NCBI GenBank assembly: GCA_001683735.1
Contig: LUGG01000027.1
Coordinates: 310,001 to 374,000 of the forward strand
Length of the DNA stretch: 64,000 bases
Source of the DNA: Grifola frondosa
Taxonomy: Eukaryota > Basidiomycota > Agaricomycetes > Polyporales > Grifolaceae
Direction: 5' to 3'
Position 1 is the stretch's first letter. Each line of letters begins with the position of its first letter. Below are positions 33,947 to 46,225 of this stretch, piece by piece. Position numbers and translations under genes: made by a program. The notes under the pieces were generated by a model, which did no database searches, was not told where the DNA came from, and saw only the letters and a list, made by a program, of their open reading frames with translations.

Positions 33947-36900
33947 TCAGGCCGGTGTGCCTACGCCCTGCGGGCCAGAATGTGCGCTCTGTCTCTCATC
34001 TCCACTAATATTCATTCCTGCGAACTGGTTCGGAAGGCCGTAGTACTGCTGCTGCACTGGCCACGTGCCGTGCGGTTGAGTACCCACATTTGGGTCGCTC
34101 CCCGCTGCAGGTGGAGAATTCTGTGGCGGCGCACCAGGTCCAGCGGACGCGGCGTACCCAGGTTGATCATAAGGCGACGCGCCATAGGCCATCTGATGTG
34201 GGGCAATGCCGCCGCCTGGGGAAGACGCTATTGGACTGGAAACCACAGGGATGGCACTCTGCGAGAATTGGACATTCTGCGCCACGGGCGAGCCGGGCAT
34301 CGCAGCCACGCCTTCAGGTTGTACACCGGCTGCATCACCTGTTGCGGCTCCCGTCTGAACGTTCAGCGGCGCAGTAGCGGTCGCTCCTGTCGAATCCTGA
34401 CCTAGGTCCACTTGCTGAGCTGCATATATGCCACGATCGATTGTAGACGCGCGATCCATGGCCTGATTGACTACGGGTTGCGACTGTTGGACCGCATGAA
34501 CGGTGCCCTGAGAACCTGTCCTAGATGGCTCTGTGCGAGGAGGCTGAGAGGAAGGACCCTCCTTCACGCCAGGAACGGAGATGAAGTACACAGATCCGGT
34601 GGGATCCGTGCCACCATGTGCATAATACTGAGCCCACGCCTGAACGTTGGCATCCGCGTATGTGATGTTCGGATCATAGACGTAGGGCGGTCTCTGTGGA
34701 GGGGATTGCTGTTGCGACTGCGGTTGAGGCTGCTGCTGAGATTGCTGCTGAGGGTGGACCTGCTGCTGAGGCTGGGATGCTGCTGAGATTGCGACTGCTG
34801 CTGAAGTTGCGGATGTTGCTGTTGCAATTGCTGTTGTGACTGTGGCTGCGACTGCGACTGCTGCTGACCTTGTGGTATAGCCTGAAATTGTGGTTGAACA
34901 ATGGGCTGCGATTGGGGATGGGGCGCGATCTCCAGCTGAGGCACCACTTGGGGCATTGACTGCGCAGGTGCCTGAGGGACTGAATACCCCTGCAGCTCTG
35001 CGGGCGCACCGTACGGGGCTGGTGCACCATAAGGCTGCGGCTGGCCGAACATCGGCTGGCGCTGCGCATACGCGTTCGGGTCGACATACGGCTGCTGTTG
35101 CGGGTGCCCTGCGCCAGGATATGGGTCTCTGCTGCGGGAGGATACGCTGACGCAGGCGCAGGATAGGCATTGTACCCCGGCTGGTCGTACAAAGAAGGAT
35201 TCCACCCATAAGCTTGTGGCGCGCCGGGTCCAGCGTACTCCTGGCGGGCGCGAGACTCGGGACGTCCAATGTAGGGCTGGCTTGGGGCTTGAACGTAAGG
35301 CGGTCGCCCGTCGTACACTGCGAGCGACATCAGTGTAAATAACGAATGACAACCCTCGAACGGTCCTTACTTGCTGTGTGCCTCGCGAGGCTTTCCTCCA
35401 TCATCCTGTCAAAAATCGTCCTTGCCTTCACGAAGCTTTCATTCATTGATACCAGATCAGCTACAACGCTTCCATCAGCATAGGACTCGTGAGCAATCAA
35501 ACGACACTTACCTCGTTTCTGACTGTACTTATCTATCAGCTTGACGATCTTGGGCCTAAGCGACATGCACGAGCGGTATAGCTCCTACGTCGATATTTGA
35601 GATAACCTGTCAAATCCTGGAGCGATATAGAGCACTCGCCTGTATTTCTTCGTTGTCTGCCAAGTTGTCCTTTGTAGGATCCATCCCGCGAAGCATGGTG
35701 AGTAGGCGATCGACATTCGCAGCCTGGCCGAACACTGCAGCTTCCTGCTCAGCTTCACGCGCAAGTTCAGCCGCTGTGGGCTCCGGCAGTGGTTCCTAGG
35801 GACACATTAGCTCGAGGGTTCCTGGACTCCTGAGGGGTAGCTCGACACGTACGACATAATTGACAGGAAATATACCCGTTCGCCCCTTCAATTGGCCCCT
35901 CCACCAGTCTTTGTACCCGCGATCGACGACCTTGATGATTTCCCCCTTCTCGAACGCCAACTCACCGGCCTCTGTCGGTTCGAAAGTATGCAGTGCCCGC
36001 ACTCGCGTTACGATAGGGATACTCTCCGACACCGATCCGGTCGACACTGGCGACGCCGTGCTCGCCGTCACCGAAGCGACCGCAGGGGTTGGCTCAGCGG
36101 ACACTGCTGGCGCCGGCGACGGGACGTATCCGCCGTAGGAGTAGCTTGGGGCTTGACGGGAGGATGGCGTGGGTGTTGCAGATGTCACCGAGGTCGCAGA
36201 TGCTACCGGCTTCGACCCACCCGCTCCGGATCCGCTTGCACCGCTCGATGACGCCAGCGAATATTGTTCCCACTGGCCCCGGCCGCCCTTGTCGTGCATA
36301 GACATTTCCAGTACCCGCTGCAATTCCTCTTCTTCCCGCCGCCGCACGTCGTCATCGACCTCGGGCGGTGGTGCTTCCTCAGGTGCGTCGAATTTATAAC
36401 CTGGAGGACAGCGTGAGCTAAGAATGGCGAACCCATGAGAGAATCATACCTTTGCTCTTCAGACTCTCGTAGCACTCTTCCATAATCCCAAGCGTAGGAT
36501 CCTTCTCAAAGTCTGCTACCCACATTACTACAAGCCCTAACGTCTTGCGTCTGACTTTCTCGTGCGTCGTCTGTGAGAGGGTTCAGCGTGTGGGAGGGAA
36601 CGACATAGAGTCGAGAGACGCACTCTGTCGGTGATGAGCTTCTCGAGACCCTGCGTGAACGCCCGGGACGAGATTTTCTCGGTAACGTGTATCCCACAGT
36701 TCTTTGACAATGCCTCGGCCAACGTTAGGGTATATAGCTGTACGTTGGGATTTCGATGAGCGAGTCTCTTCAGTACGGCAGCGACGACGTTCCGCGCTCT
36801 GATAGATAGCGTCAGCGCCGGCTACTAACATGGCTGAACTACACCAACCCTTGTTCCCCCTCGTCCTGAACTTTGTCGCAAAGGTTGAGGATGAGCTCCC

Positions 36901-37033
36901 AGTTCTCACCGGTTAGATTCTCATCCGTGGTCTTGGCTATGGACGTCGACATATGAGATTCTGCTTGGGATAGCATTTACGATTACTCACAGACGATCTC
37001 GTCGTACGGGTTTGGCTGTCCACTCCTGAACAT
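33947..37033 (-). CDS. HSE1: ESCRT-0 subunit Hse1 (STAM homologue)
   Basis: Sorts ubiquitinated membrane proteins into multivesicular bodies with Vps27. Start MFRSGQPNPYDEIV at 37033, joined by an intron to KTTDENLTGENWELILNLCD. Order: VHS domain (PNVQLYTLTLAEALSKNCG; KTLGLVVMWVADF), UIM (EEEELQRVLEMSMHDKGG), SH3 (VRALHTFEPTEAGELAFEKG; DWWRGQLKGRTGIFPVNYV), GAT-like helices (ANVDRLLTMLRGMDPTKDNL; LRPKIVKLIDKYSQKR), and a long Pro/Gln/Tyr-rich tail. The usual UIM Ala is Val here (LQRVLEMS). Two one-base losses break the tail (near 35130 and in a C-run near 34770), after which low-complexity Q/P sequence resumes. The stop at 33947 follows GPQGVGTPA. It is divergent from MMS2. Confidence 0.93.
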
Positions 37034-37195
37034 GATCGTGAGCGCTGGACAAAACAGAGAAGTTTGAGAGCAAGTTGTGCTGCGGTAGGGTTGGAGGCGA
37101 TGACGGCCGGTGGCACGTGTGATTGGACAGATCTGAGTTGTGGCAAACAGTCATTTCTGCTCTTTTTCAACTCGACGTTGTTCTTTCATTCTCTA
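37034..37195. promoter_or_regulatory. shared promoter HSE1 / MMS2
   Basis: 162 bp separate the start codons of two ubiquitin-pathway genes. A T-rich stretch (TCATTTCTGCTCTTTTTC) lies near the MMS2 start. Confidence 0.5.
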
Positions 37196-37814
37196 ATGGC
37201 TAGAGGTACTATTGCTTTCAGTTATATGCGTTTCAAAACGGGCTCTGATTGTTCGTCGATATCCCAGTTCCACGAAATTTCCGTCTGCTAGAGGAGCTCG
37301 AGAAGGGCGAGAAGGGCATCGGCGATGGCTCTTGCTCATATGGTCTTGAGGATGGAGACGATATCATGATGAGCCATTGGAACGGCACTATCATTGGGCC
37401 TGGCCATGTGAGTATCACAGCCATTGTGGCTCTCATTCAGATCGACGGCATCGTAGTCGACAAAGCCACTAACGCTCGCCACAGACTGTACACGAGAATA
37501 GGATCTACAGTCTGAAGATTACTTGCGGCGACCAATACCCGGACTCGCCTCCCTTCGTTCAATTTGTCTCTCGCGTCAACCTGCCGTTTGTGAATCAAGT
37601 CGATGGGAAGGTAGACACCTCCAAGCTACCCGTATTGGCACACTGGAATAGGAACAGCAGCATTGAGACTGTGCTTGTCGAGATTCGTAGGTGCGTAACC
37701 TCATTACCATTGTTATCCTTCAGTTATTAAATTGATTTATAAATGCTGGTCAGAGAAATGGCATCTTTCAATAATCGCAAGCTCCCTCAGCCTCCGGAGG
37801 GAAGCACGTTCTAA
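37196..37814 (+). CDS. MMS2: ubiquitin-conjugating enzyme variant Mms2/Uev1
   Basis: Catalytically inactive E2 variant that pairs with Ubc13 to build Lys63-linked ubiquitin chains (error-free DNA-damage tolerance, endosomal sorting). Exon 1 encodes MAR plus one base; the intron to 37261 gives [20 protein letters not shown]; then [20 protein letters not shown], an ~85 nt intron, [28 protein letters not shown], and after the last intron [19 protein letters not shown]. No active-site Cys follows the HxN-like region, as expected for a UEV. About 140 residues, full length, with no frame break. Confidence 0.95.
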
Positions 37815-38030
37815 GCAAGATATGTCTGTTACATTGGTCCAAGAGCAGTATAGGTGTCATTCCGTTGAGTATTGTGTTTTTAGCATCCATCAATCATCAT
37901 CTGTTGTTACATATATCTACACGCTCCGAGCACGGAATGCGAATTGATGAACCGACGGCTATTCAGTTAAAATATAATGCAAAATCACATCGCTCACGCT
38001 CCCAATCATCCACATAGAATCAAGAATCAA

Positions 38031-39824
38031 CTAACCATCCTCTAAGATGCGGGCCTCATTATCTTTTTCATCCCGAGACACCACGATTTTTCGTCTTTCC
38101 AGGCTGGCCGCCTTCGGATTGCTTGCCTCAAATATCTGTTCGATCTCCTCCAGATTCTCCCCTTCGTTTCAACGAACGTGAAGTAAATGACGACAGCACC
38201 CAATGCATCCCACAAAATATAGAATATATAAAATCTCCAGCTCGCTCGTGCGATCGCGACCGGTGGGACGTACGTGTTAAAGACGCTCGCCACATTGACG
38301 AGGAAATTCATGAATGCCAGACCTTTGGCTCGCGTGTTGAATGTGAGTACCTCGGTAGGATAGAGCGACTGTGCGGGGGTCCAAGCAAAAGCAAAAACGA
38401 CCAAGAACACATAAACAAAGGCGATTCCGACAGCTCCGACAACAGGCTTTCCTGCTTGTTGAGCCGTGCAGGCGGTGATGATCGCCACGGACATAGCCAT
38501 GCCAGTACTCGATGCGATCAAGAGTTTCCGTCGTCCAATGCGATCCATCCACCGGAGACCGAAAAGTGCAGCGACCATCATGATTGGTGTCTGGAGTGCA
38601 TTCAGGAGCAGCTGCGTGCGCTCGTGGGTGATTCCCGCTGTTTTCGCTATTCGCCACAGCAATCAGTAAGATGTCCGCATGACAGGAAAGAGGACATACC
38701 CATGAGAGGGAAATAGTAACTGGTAGGAGGCAAGTCCCATTGCCCGAAGAAGGCAATACAAGTTATCAGGAATGTGCGGTACCGTGCAGAGCGAGAATTA
38801 AACAATGTACGGAAATCCCACCAACGCTTATCGGATCCTCCTGCTGAGATAACTTCCTGCATCTCGCTCAATTCGAGTGCGACGACGGTCGAATCGGAAT
38901 TCCCATCGCCGTGGTACTTCACAAGGATCTCCTTCGCCTTCTCGATGTTTCCTTGAGCTATGTACCTGCATCAATTAACTTCAGATCTCATGCAGCAAAA
39001 TTATTGATGGGAAATGTATATTACCATCTGGGAGTTTCAGGAATGAACCACACAAAAATCAAGACAATGACCGACGGCACCGCCTGAATGGCGAGAGGTA
39101 CCCGCCACGTGAATTGTGGTGTATTAGGGATGAAGTTTAGTCCATATTCAAGCCACGTTGACACGATAGTCCCCAAGAAAAACATGCTTGATATGCGCCG
39201 GTCAACACTCCGCGATACCGCGGATATGCCATCTCGACCACATACGCCGGTCCAGCTGTCTGCACGAGCACGGCTCCCACGCCTAAAATGAATCGGCCGC
39301 CCATAAGTGCGCTAAGATTGTGGGCAGTGGCCTGCATCACCGCTCCGATGATGCATATGACTGAACCGATGGTCATCCCGGCGCGTCTCCCATATTGGTC
39401 GGCGCACGGCCCAGCGAAAAGACAACCTGCGACATTTCCTATGACGTACAGGGCAGCGACGAGATCCTGATTGTTGGGGGTGATTCCAAAGTATGTGTCG
39501 AACGTATTGATAGCCGAAAGACCACCTGCTTGTCCATTGATCCGTCAGAATTAACGGCTATCCAGATTGGAACCGGTAAATGAGAAGGGACGAATGAAGC
39601 TCACCAAAAGTGTTAGCGTCAAAGCCATTTGTAGCTGAACAAAGATACGCAACAAATAAAATCGCATAAAGCTTCAGGAAGCTCCTCCTCAGAGGGTCTG
39701 GGCTTTCCAGCAGCACCGTTTGGGTGAGTCGTGCGCTCTCTGTGAATTCCTCCTGCACATGCTGAATAGGAGGAGATATTTCGATGTGATCTAGTCGTTT
39801 GAAGCTATCCTTGGAATCGGGCAT
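38031..39824 (-). CDS. MFS sugar porter (lactose permease/hexose transporter-like)
   Basis: Plasma-membrane sugar:H+ symporter of the major facilitator superfamily. Start MPDSKDSFKRLDHIEISPP at 39824. Membrane blocks with sugar-porter motifs: GFDANTFG, VIGNVAGCLFAGPCADQYGRR (loop 2-3 motif), GGRFILGVGAVLVQTAGPAY, VEMAYPRYRGVLTG, WLEYGLNF, WFIPETPRW (PESPRW variant), GQWDLPPTSYYFPL, LDALGAVVIYFTFVETKGR. The final exon frame shifts at ~38167 right after ETKGR; restoring one base gives LEEIEQIFEA, the standard sugar-porter ending, with the stop at 38031. As read in the given frame the protein would end at 38042. Substrate cannot be told from sequence. Convergent with MMS2. Confidence 0.9.
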
Positions 39825-41432
39825 TTTGTGAATTCGAGATACGACACACTTTGGACTTGGCTTTATATCAATTGAATGTCACCTGTATCTCCCTGACGGC
39901 ATTGAAAACGCACAATTCCGTCCAAGCGACATCACGAGGCCAAGGTCACGGCTGGACTCTAGATAGAGACTCGAAGCAATGGGGTGTATAAATAAGTTGA
40001 TTGGACATGGACGGTGTTAATTCTGTTCAATGCACCGAAGATCATCCCGTACGTACCACTCTCCAAATTGGCGCTCTACAGCAGGTCGAAAATGTGATTG
40101 TGATTAGGGTATATCAGCAGTCGTCTGAAAAATGGATATCAAAAACTCAGCGAGATAAACGTAAACCCTCGAGACGCAAGTACATACCAAGGCACTAGTC
40201 TCTGAGAGAAAGAACTCAAGAAATGAGTCATCTGGAGATGAACTCTTCGCATGCTCCTCCAAATACAAAACATACGAGTCGTGGCCAAAGAGAAGGGGGA
40301 TCTATGCAGCAACAATCGTCACCATAAGGAGCAATAATGTTTTCAGCCCTGGCAATGGACATGACTAAATTTATCGGAAGGGTCTCATGCTGGCCCACCA
40401 AGAGCGAAAAAACAGCGATTAAGCGAGACACAAAACAACACATGCACAAACCAGGAGTGACGTTCACGCAAAATAAAAGCATAAAGCTCTCGAATGATAC
40501 ACGTCACGGAAACCGAGCAGAGGAGCGAAAGTCACTGAAGAATTCGGTGAGTAATATCATAATATTAGTGAGGCGCATAGTAATGTGCCAAGTTTCATCG
40601 CAATTTCGAGAATTTCAGAGCATGTTAGAAACTGGAAGGATATTTGAGCGAAGCGCAAAGAGAAGTGACCGGCTGCTGGGGTTCGAAGCTATCAGGATAT
40701 AATTACAATCCACAGCGAAGATACACCAGATTCTCGCCAGGCGCTGAGGCGCTACCAGTGCACACTTGTGGCGGGCATGGACGTATGTCGTACCAAGCCT
40801 AAGTGTCTTCCCAGTTAAGATCATGAAGGCGTGTAATCCCAAGTCCCTTGAAATGAGCGACAATGTCATTCTCAGCAGTCGCTGCGACGAAGAGCCTGAA
40901 TCCGAGCCGATCCAGCGAAGCCTCTCCTCGGGCCGCCCAAGGTATCCCGTTCTGAACCGATTTCCGAAGGCTAGGGGGGCGAAAAATATCATTTTTTGCA
41001 CTGTGACATTTATTTCTGCACCAGGTTGACATTTCGAACTGAATACTGACGGTTCGGAGGCCTGTGTAACGCATGACCGAACAGCTGGTCGAAATGGTAC
41101 AGTAGCGTAAAACGAAATCCGCGCCTCTCGGTTTGAACATTGCCTAAACAGGCAATCCTCGGAACACAAATTTCTAACTTAAATCTCACAAATCTACTAA
41201 ACTTATGTCCTATGTATTCTATTGAGATGCACATCGAGACAACAGGAGGCAGAAAGACAGCTACGTAATAACAAGAATAAAAGTGTCGTATCATGCATAT
41301 ACTGCACATCACACCTCCCTTCCCTGATCTGCAGATCCACCACCTCTATAACCAGCGTCATCAGCACCCATAAGCCCGCAAAGGTGCCAAGACGAACTGA
41401 CTTTATGTAAGTAAACGTGCGGGCACGTGCGT
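39825..41432. other. intergenic, no gene recognised
   Basis: About 1.6 kb with short frames only. The MFS transporter promoter is expected at the left end and the phosphate carrier 3' flank at the right. Confidence 0.45.
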
Positions 41433-42605
41433 CTACTTGCCACCAGTGGTACCCATGCCCATGGCGGTCTTGAACGAGTCGTAGATCCACCATTGGAAAC
41501 CTTCACAGACACAAGAATCAGCATCTACGTAGCACGAACGTGAAACATAATGCTACTCACCAGTGAGGGTACCGATCATGAGCACACGGGTGCCGAGACC
41601 CTTGGTCGCAAGGGACGCAATGCCGACCTCGGACGCGATTTGGCCGATGCCCTTGCCCTTGTTCGCGGGCTTGCCCATGAGTGAGACGACAGAGTCAGCG
41701 GGGTGCGAGACGACGGCGCAGACGACACCAGCGAGGTAACCGGATGCGAACGTGACACCGAGCTGTGTGGGCTTGCCGTAGGTGTCTTTGGGCGCGGTGA
41801 AGACGTGGGTGTAGAACATCTGGACGATGTACTCGAAGAAGAAGAATTTCGCCATTGTGTAGGGGATCTATAAGCGCGCGGTGAGGTAAGATCAAGGGAT
41901 GGGCTACTGAGAGACAAGGACGTACCTGACGGGACCAGAGTGGGACGATGGAGCCGAAGGGATACCGAGTCTCAGCCTTGAGCGCACTCATTTGCCTGAG
42001 CGCTGCGAGCATGGGGACGGGGAAAGTTCCCGCAGCCGATGTCTGGATCTTGACTTTGGTCATTTCCAGCGGGCAAAGCGCAATGTCCGCGAAGAACTCG
42101 GCAGATGCGGAACCTGCGAGCCAGATGGCGCCCTTGTACTTTTTCGACGCCTCCTCGCCAGCAAGGTTCATGTACGCATCCTTGAACACCTCGTAGAGAC
42201 CATACTTGAACATGCCCTGCATCGAGTAGCCGAAGAACGTGGGGCCGACACCTTTCCAGAGACCCTTGCTGCCCTCTTCCGCGGTGATCGTCTTGATACC
42301 GGAGACGAGGCCCTTGTACTTCTCCGGGCTCACCTACGATCGAAGGCATCAGTAGTAAGGCAGAGGTGCCATTCATGTGCAACGTACCTGCATGTTACAT
42401 TTCGTGACATCCAAGGGAGTGATACCGGCGTGGGTGATACCACATGCCAGGACACCGCCAAGCATACATTTCGAGTAGTAAGAGAAGTCGTGGGGAACGG
42501 GGCCAAGGTACCTGCCAGTAAAAGGTGAGCATTCCGTGGCTATGTGTTGGCCACGTCGCGTACGCACCTTGCGTCCCACTTGCCGGAGGGTGCGAGGTGT
42601 GCCAT
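41433..42605 (-). CDS. mitochondrial phosphate carrier
   Basis: Inner-membrane importer of phosphate for ATP synthesis (MIR1/PIC2 family). Exon 1 MAHLAPSGKWDAR joins YLGPVPHDFSYYSKCMLGGV by an intron with donor GTGCGT. Three mitochondrial-carrier repeats are visible: signature PLDVTKCNMQ with GLWKGVGPTFFGYS, then LCPLEMTKVKIQT, then HPADSVVSLMGKPANKGKG. TPLDVTK and FFGYSMQGMFKYGLYE are hallmarks of the phosphate carrier rather than of ADP/ATP carriers. Ends WWIYDSFKTAMGMGTTGGK at 41433. Full length (about 310 residues), no frame break. Confidence 0.93.
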
Positions 42606-43186
42606 TTGGTATTATCTAAAGGTTGTAGGAGATAATATATAGGTCTAGGTGCGCTTGACTGGATGCGCTCGACTGGATGCCCTGTCCTAGTCGACGTCGG
42701 CGTTGGTGGAGGTGAGGGAGGGAGAAGAAGTGATGACGGGAGCTCGGATGGGCGCGTCCGCTCAAAAATTGGATGCGGTTTTGTTCGTGATGAGGGTGCT
42801 CCGGCCTCGACCGAGACCCGTGCATTCTCTTCATGCCGCACTCGTCCCCTCCTTGTCTTTACGCAAATATCAACACACTTCTTCGTACCGTAATTACGAC
42901 CAGAGATGTCTCCTCGTGAGGGCCTCATTTGTATTTTTTTTAGGCTTTAAATACGGAGCAAAAACAATTCGGATTTCACAATACTTTCGTAATCAGCTGT
43001 AGTCAAGCGTCTGACTTACTCACGCCCGCCTGGCCCAACATCCGACTCCGGCTACTGCAATATTCATCGTCGAGACTTCATGATGCGGCCAACACTCTAA
43101 CGTTCACTTCGTTCACCTTCTCTTACTTTTGTCTTACTGGCTGCTCTTGCAACACACCGGTCTTGCTAGCTGCTCGCATCGAGATT
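42606..43186. promoter_or_regulatory. divergent intergenic region, phosphate carrier / RIB3
   Basis: 581 bp between the start codons. A near repeat TGGATGCGCTCGA / TGGATGCCCTGTC occurs at ~42660-42685. It should hold both promoters. Confidence 0.4.
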
Positions 43187-44169
43187 ATGGCACCTGCTCC
43201 ACTCGTCTCAGAGTCCGAGTCAGCGTCTTCCCTGAAGCAGCGTTCTTCGACCATGAACGGCTCAACCCCAACCGTGCTGGCACCCTCCTCGTCTGCTGCA
43301 CCTGCGGAAGTGCATGACGTACCGCCACGATCATCCTTTGCATTCGACTCGATGGAGGACGCCATCGCGGCTTTTGCGCGGGGGAGTTCCTTGTGGTCGC
43401 CGACGATGAGGGCAGGGAGAATGAGGGCGACCTGATCATCGCCGCGAGCGAGTGCTCGACGGAGAAGATGGCGTGGATGATCAAGTATACAAGGTGCGCA
43501 CTTTTTCTTCCCTTCCGGCCGTCGTCGCTGCATTGGTATTGACCTCATTGGTCCCAGCGGCTACATTTGTATTGCGCTTCCCGGAGAGCGCTTGGATGAG
43601 CTCGAGATTCCTATGATGGTGTCGAATAATCAGGATCCCCATCGGACGGCGTACACGGTCACCGTTGACTATAGAATAGGTACGTTGACATCATACATTT
43701 CACTTGGATTCGCTCTTGCATTCCGTACGTATCATCTTGAAATTTAACCATTCCTCTGTTCCTTTACCCAACAGGCACGACGACCGGGATATCTGCTCAT
43801 GACCGTGCACTCACCGCCCGAGCGCTCGCCTCTCCTTCATCGCAGCCGAGTTCTTTCTCCCGTCCAGGACACATGGTCCCGCTCCGTGCCCGCCCAGGCG
43901 GCGTCCTCGCTCGGCGCGGGCATACCGAGTCGAGTGTCGACCTCTGCGCGCTTGCGGGCCTCCCTCAGGCTGGCGTGCTTTGTGAGCTCGTGGAGGACAA
44001 CGAGTCGGGGAGCATGATGCGCCGCGACTCTTGCCGCCGCTTTGCGGACCGGTGGGGACTCAAGATGATCAGCGTGGAGATGCTCGCACAGTGGAAGCGG
44101 GAGAGGGAAGCCGTCGATGTGCCTGCGCGAGCTGGAAGCTGCAGCAGGCGAGACAAAATTCCTAGATGA
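43187..44169 (+). CDS. RIB3: 3,4-dihydroxy-2-butanone-4-phosphate synthase (riboflavin biosynthesis)
   Basis: Converts ribulose 5-phosphate to dihydroxybutanone phosphate, the four-carbon donor of the riboflavin ring. Start [20 protein letters not shown]; the N-terminal extension is Ser-rich. Core: [14 protein letters not shown], then the catalytic [18 protein letters not shown] loop (acidic metal/substrate residues), [74 protein letters not shown]. One frame break lies in a G-run at ~43381 (one G short), restoring [12 protein letters not shown]. Two ~60 nt introns. Ends at 44169. About 260 residues, normal for the fungal enzyme. Confidence 0.95.
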
Positions 44170-44821
44170 ATAGGCAGAATCATACATCGGTTGTATCGGG
44201 ATTGACAGTCTTAGGCTGCACAATATTGTACTAATTCATCGTGCGGCGTTCGACGCATCTCCTCTCAATCTGTTCAAATATTTCGGTAAGTCCAAACTCC
44301 AGACAGATTGGAATTTCATGTTTACGAATTGCCTTTTCAGGAAATATTCCGAGCACGCTCAATCGATCAAGCAGTTTGTAACTCGACAATCTTCCTGGGC
44401 GTTCCGTTCGAGTGTGTTTTCCGACGGGTCAAATACGCACGATGATGTGTTGTTGCGATAATTTTCAGGCTGGTCAGTCCGTGCCGATGTCGTTCGGCGG
44501 CCTGTCAACGCCTTGTTCACTGCGGTCTTATTTCCACTTTTCAATTGGCCATGGTGCGCTGCGCAAACGTAACTGCGAAACAGCCCTTCGATATTAGTGG
44601 TGCCCCTCTTTAACTCCTGCACGGCCATAGCTTCGCTGAGTATTGGAGTTGTCCTCAGATACGGACATGACCTTTAAGATTAACGGGACGCGAGGCTGAC
44701 ATTGAGGTGCACACGATCGTTATTTGAAAGTATACAAATAGCTTGATCGTCCTCGTACTGCTTTCTCCTCGGATTTCCCACTAGTATTGTAACGTAGCCT
44801 TGGTTCGCGTTTGCTAACACG
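44170..44821. other. intergenic, no gene recognised
   Basis: 3' flank of RIB3 and start of the relic-rich region. No domain recognised on either strand. Confidence 0.4.
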
Positions 44822-45735
44822 ATGAGAGCCCTCCCTCCCAGTGTCCCCTTTCTCTTCCGCAGTCTGCTGGATCTGTGCTTCCTGCGGTGGTGTTGCTTGC
44901 CACACGTGTTCTCCGTTCCCAGCATGTATACTTGCCCGGCTGGCTTGTGGGACTCGCCGTCGTCGCGAGCAACCCGCTGCTCTTTGCTGTACGCGTTTCG
45001 CTGGGGCGTTGGCGTATCCGCCGCGCCGCTGCGCGCATGGACGCGGTGCTCCCCATTACCAGGGAAGGGAAATGGATAGGGAATCTCGATGTGTTTATGA
45101 ACATGATGCGCTCGTTCAAGGTCGGATACCCATGTTCGTGCTCTCAATTGTGTCGTTGTTCTCGAGCTTACGTTCACGTTCACTCTCAGCGGACATCGTC
45201 AATCCGGGATTTGCGCATTTTTCGAAAAAGGTCGTATACTCGCTGACGAAATATGCCGTGGACTGCTGTTAAATCTCCTTCGCAGGTGAAATTTTCTAGG
45301 AACAACATGAACTCACTCTTCGGGATAGGAGTGTTCAACTCAGATGGTGTGCCTGCTATTCGTTGTCAGGATTTTCAATGTTGATAGTCATTGCGTGTAT
45401 TTAGGCGAGATGTGGAAGTATGGCCCCTTTCACCTCGATGTCTAGATCTTGTGTATACTGAGCGAAACGTAGGTTCCACCGCTCGATGACTCGTCCCTTC
45501 ATCAGCCGCGAGAGGATCAGCCATTTCGAGCTATTTGGTCGCCATACCGGTATGTGCACGCACCTGTCTAGGCGGGCATCGTGCATGATCTTCTTCTTAT
45601 CATCAGATCATGCAATCTCCAAGATGAAGGAAAGACTCCAAATTGACATTGCGGTTAACTTCCAGATTCGTGCCACCGGCCGCCCAACCTTGTGTGCGCT
45701 GATCATCTTCAAATTGATTGCGAGTGGTCAATAAT
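44822..45735 (+). pseudogene. truncated cytochrome P450 relic (N-terminal third)
   Basis: Resembles basidiomycete P450s: a hydrophobic anchor (LPGWLVGLAVVASNPLLFAV), then GKWIGNLDVFMNMMRSFKVG, a gap, [30 protein letters not shown] and, after a ~57 nt intron, [20 protein letters not shown]. The pieces occur in the right order but in different frames and with internal deletions. Everything downstream is missing: no I-helix AGxDT, ExxR or Cys heme ligand (FxxGxRxCxG) follows before the next relic. Called a pseudogene because domains are lost, unlike the one-base breaks in housekeeping genes. Confidence 0.75.
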
Positions 45736-46225
45736 ACACGGCGGGCATTCCCGATTATTACGGAGAGAGAAATGCATGATATATGCTCGAGTACTCTTAC
45801 CTAACTCGAGCTTATTAGGGACATATTAGCTTGCCGGATTTGATACTTATCCGGACCATTTCCCATGCATTTCCCATGGTACGATAGCATAATATTGATA
45901 GCTTGATATATTCAACCAAAAGTCGATCTGTCCCGGCGCTTTCCGATCCCGTTATATGCATAAGAAAGCCTACCTGTCACGCGCATTTAAGGGATATTTC
46001 AAAGTCCGCAATATTTACCACAAATGAACATATTTCACCACGTGTATTTATGCTGTCCGAGTTCTGGAGAGCAAGGCTATCTCGGCGCTGAAATTGCACG
46101 TGTTTGGCTCGGAAGTAAGGACCGGGAATATTGGTTGTGAGCTGAATTAGAGCCACGATAATGGCTTCACGATCACCAGCCACGGTATGCCCGTTCTCTA
46201 TTTTGTTTTCAGAAAATAGACCGCA
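45736..46225. other. spacer between relics
   Basis: A/T-rich, no recognised sequence. Confidence 0.4.

Noticed and set aside
40615..41169. 184-codon minus-strand frame in the intergenic region
   Set aside because: Composition looks random, there is no domain and several overlapping frames are equally open.
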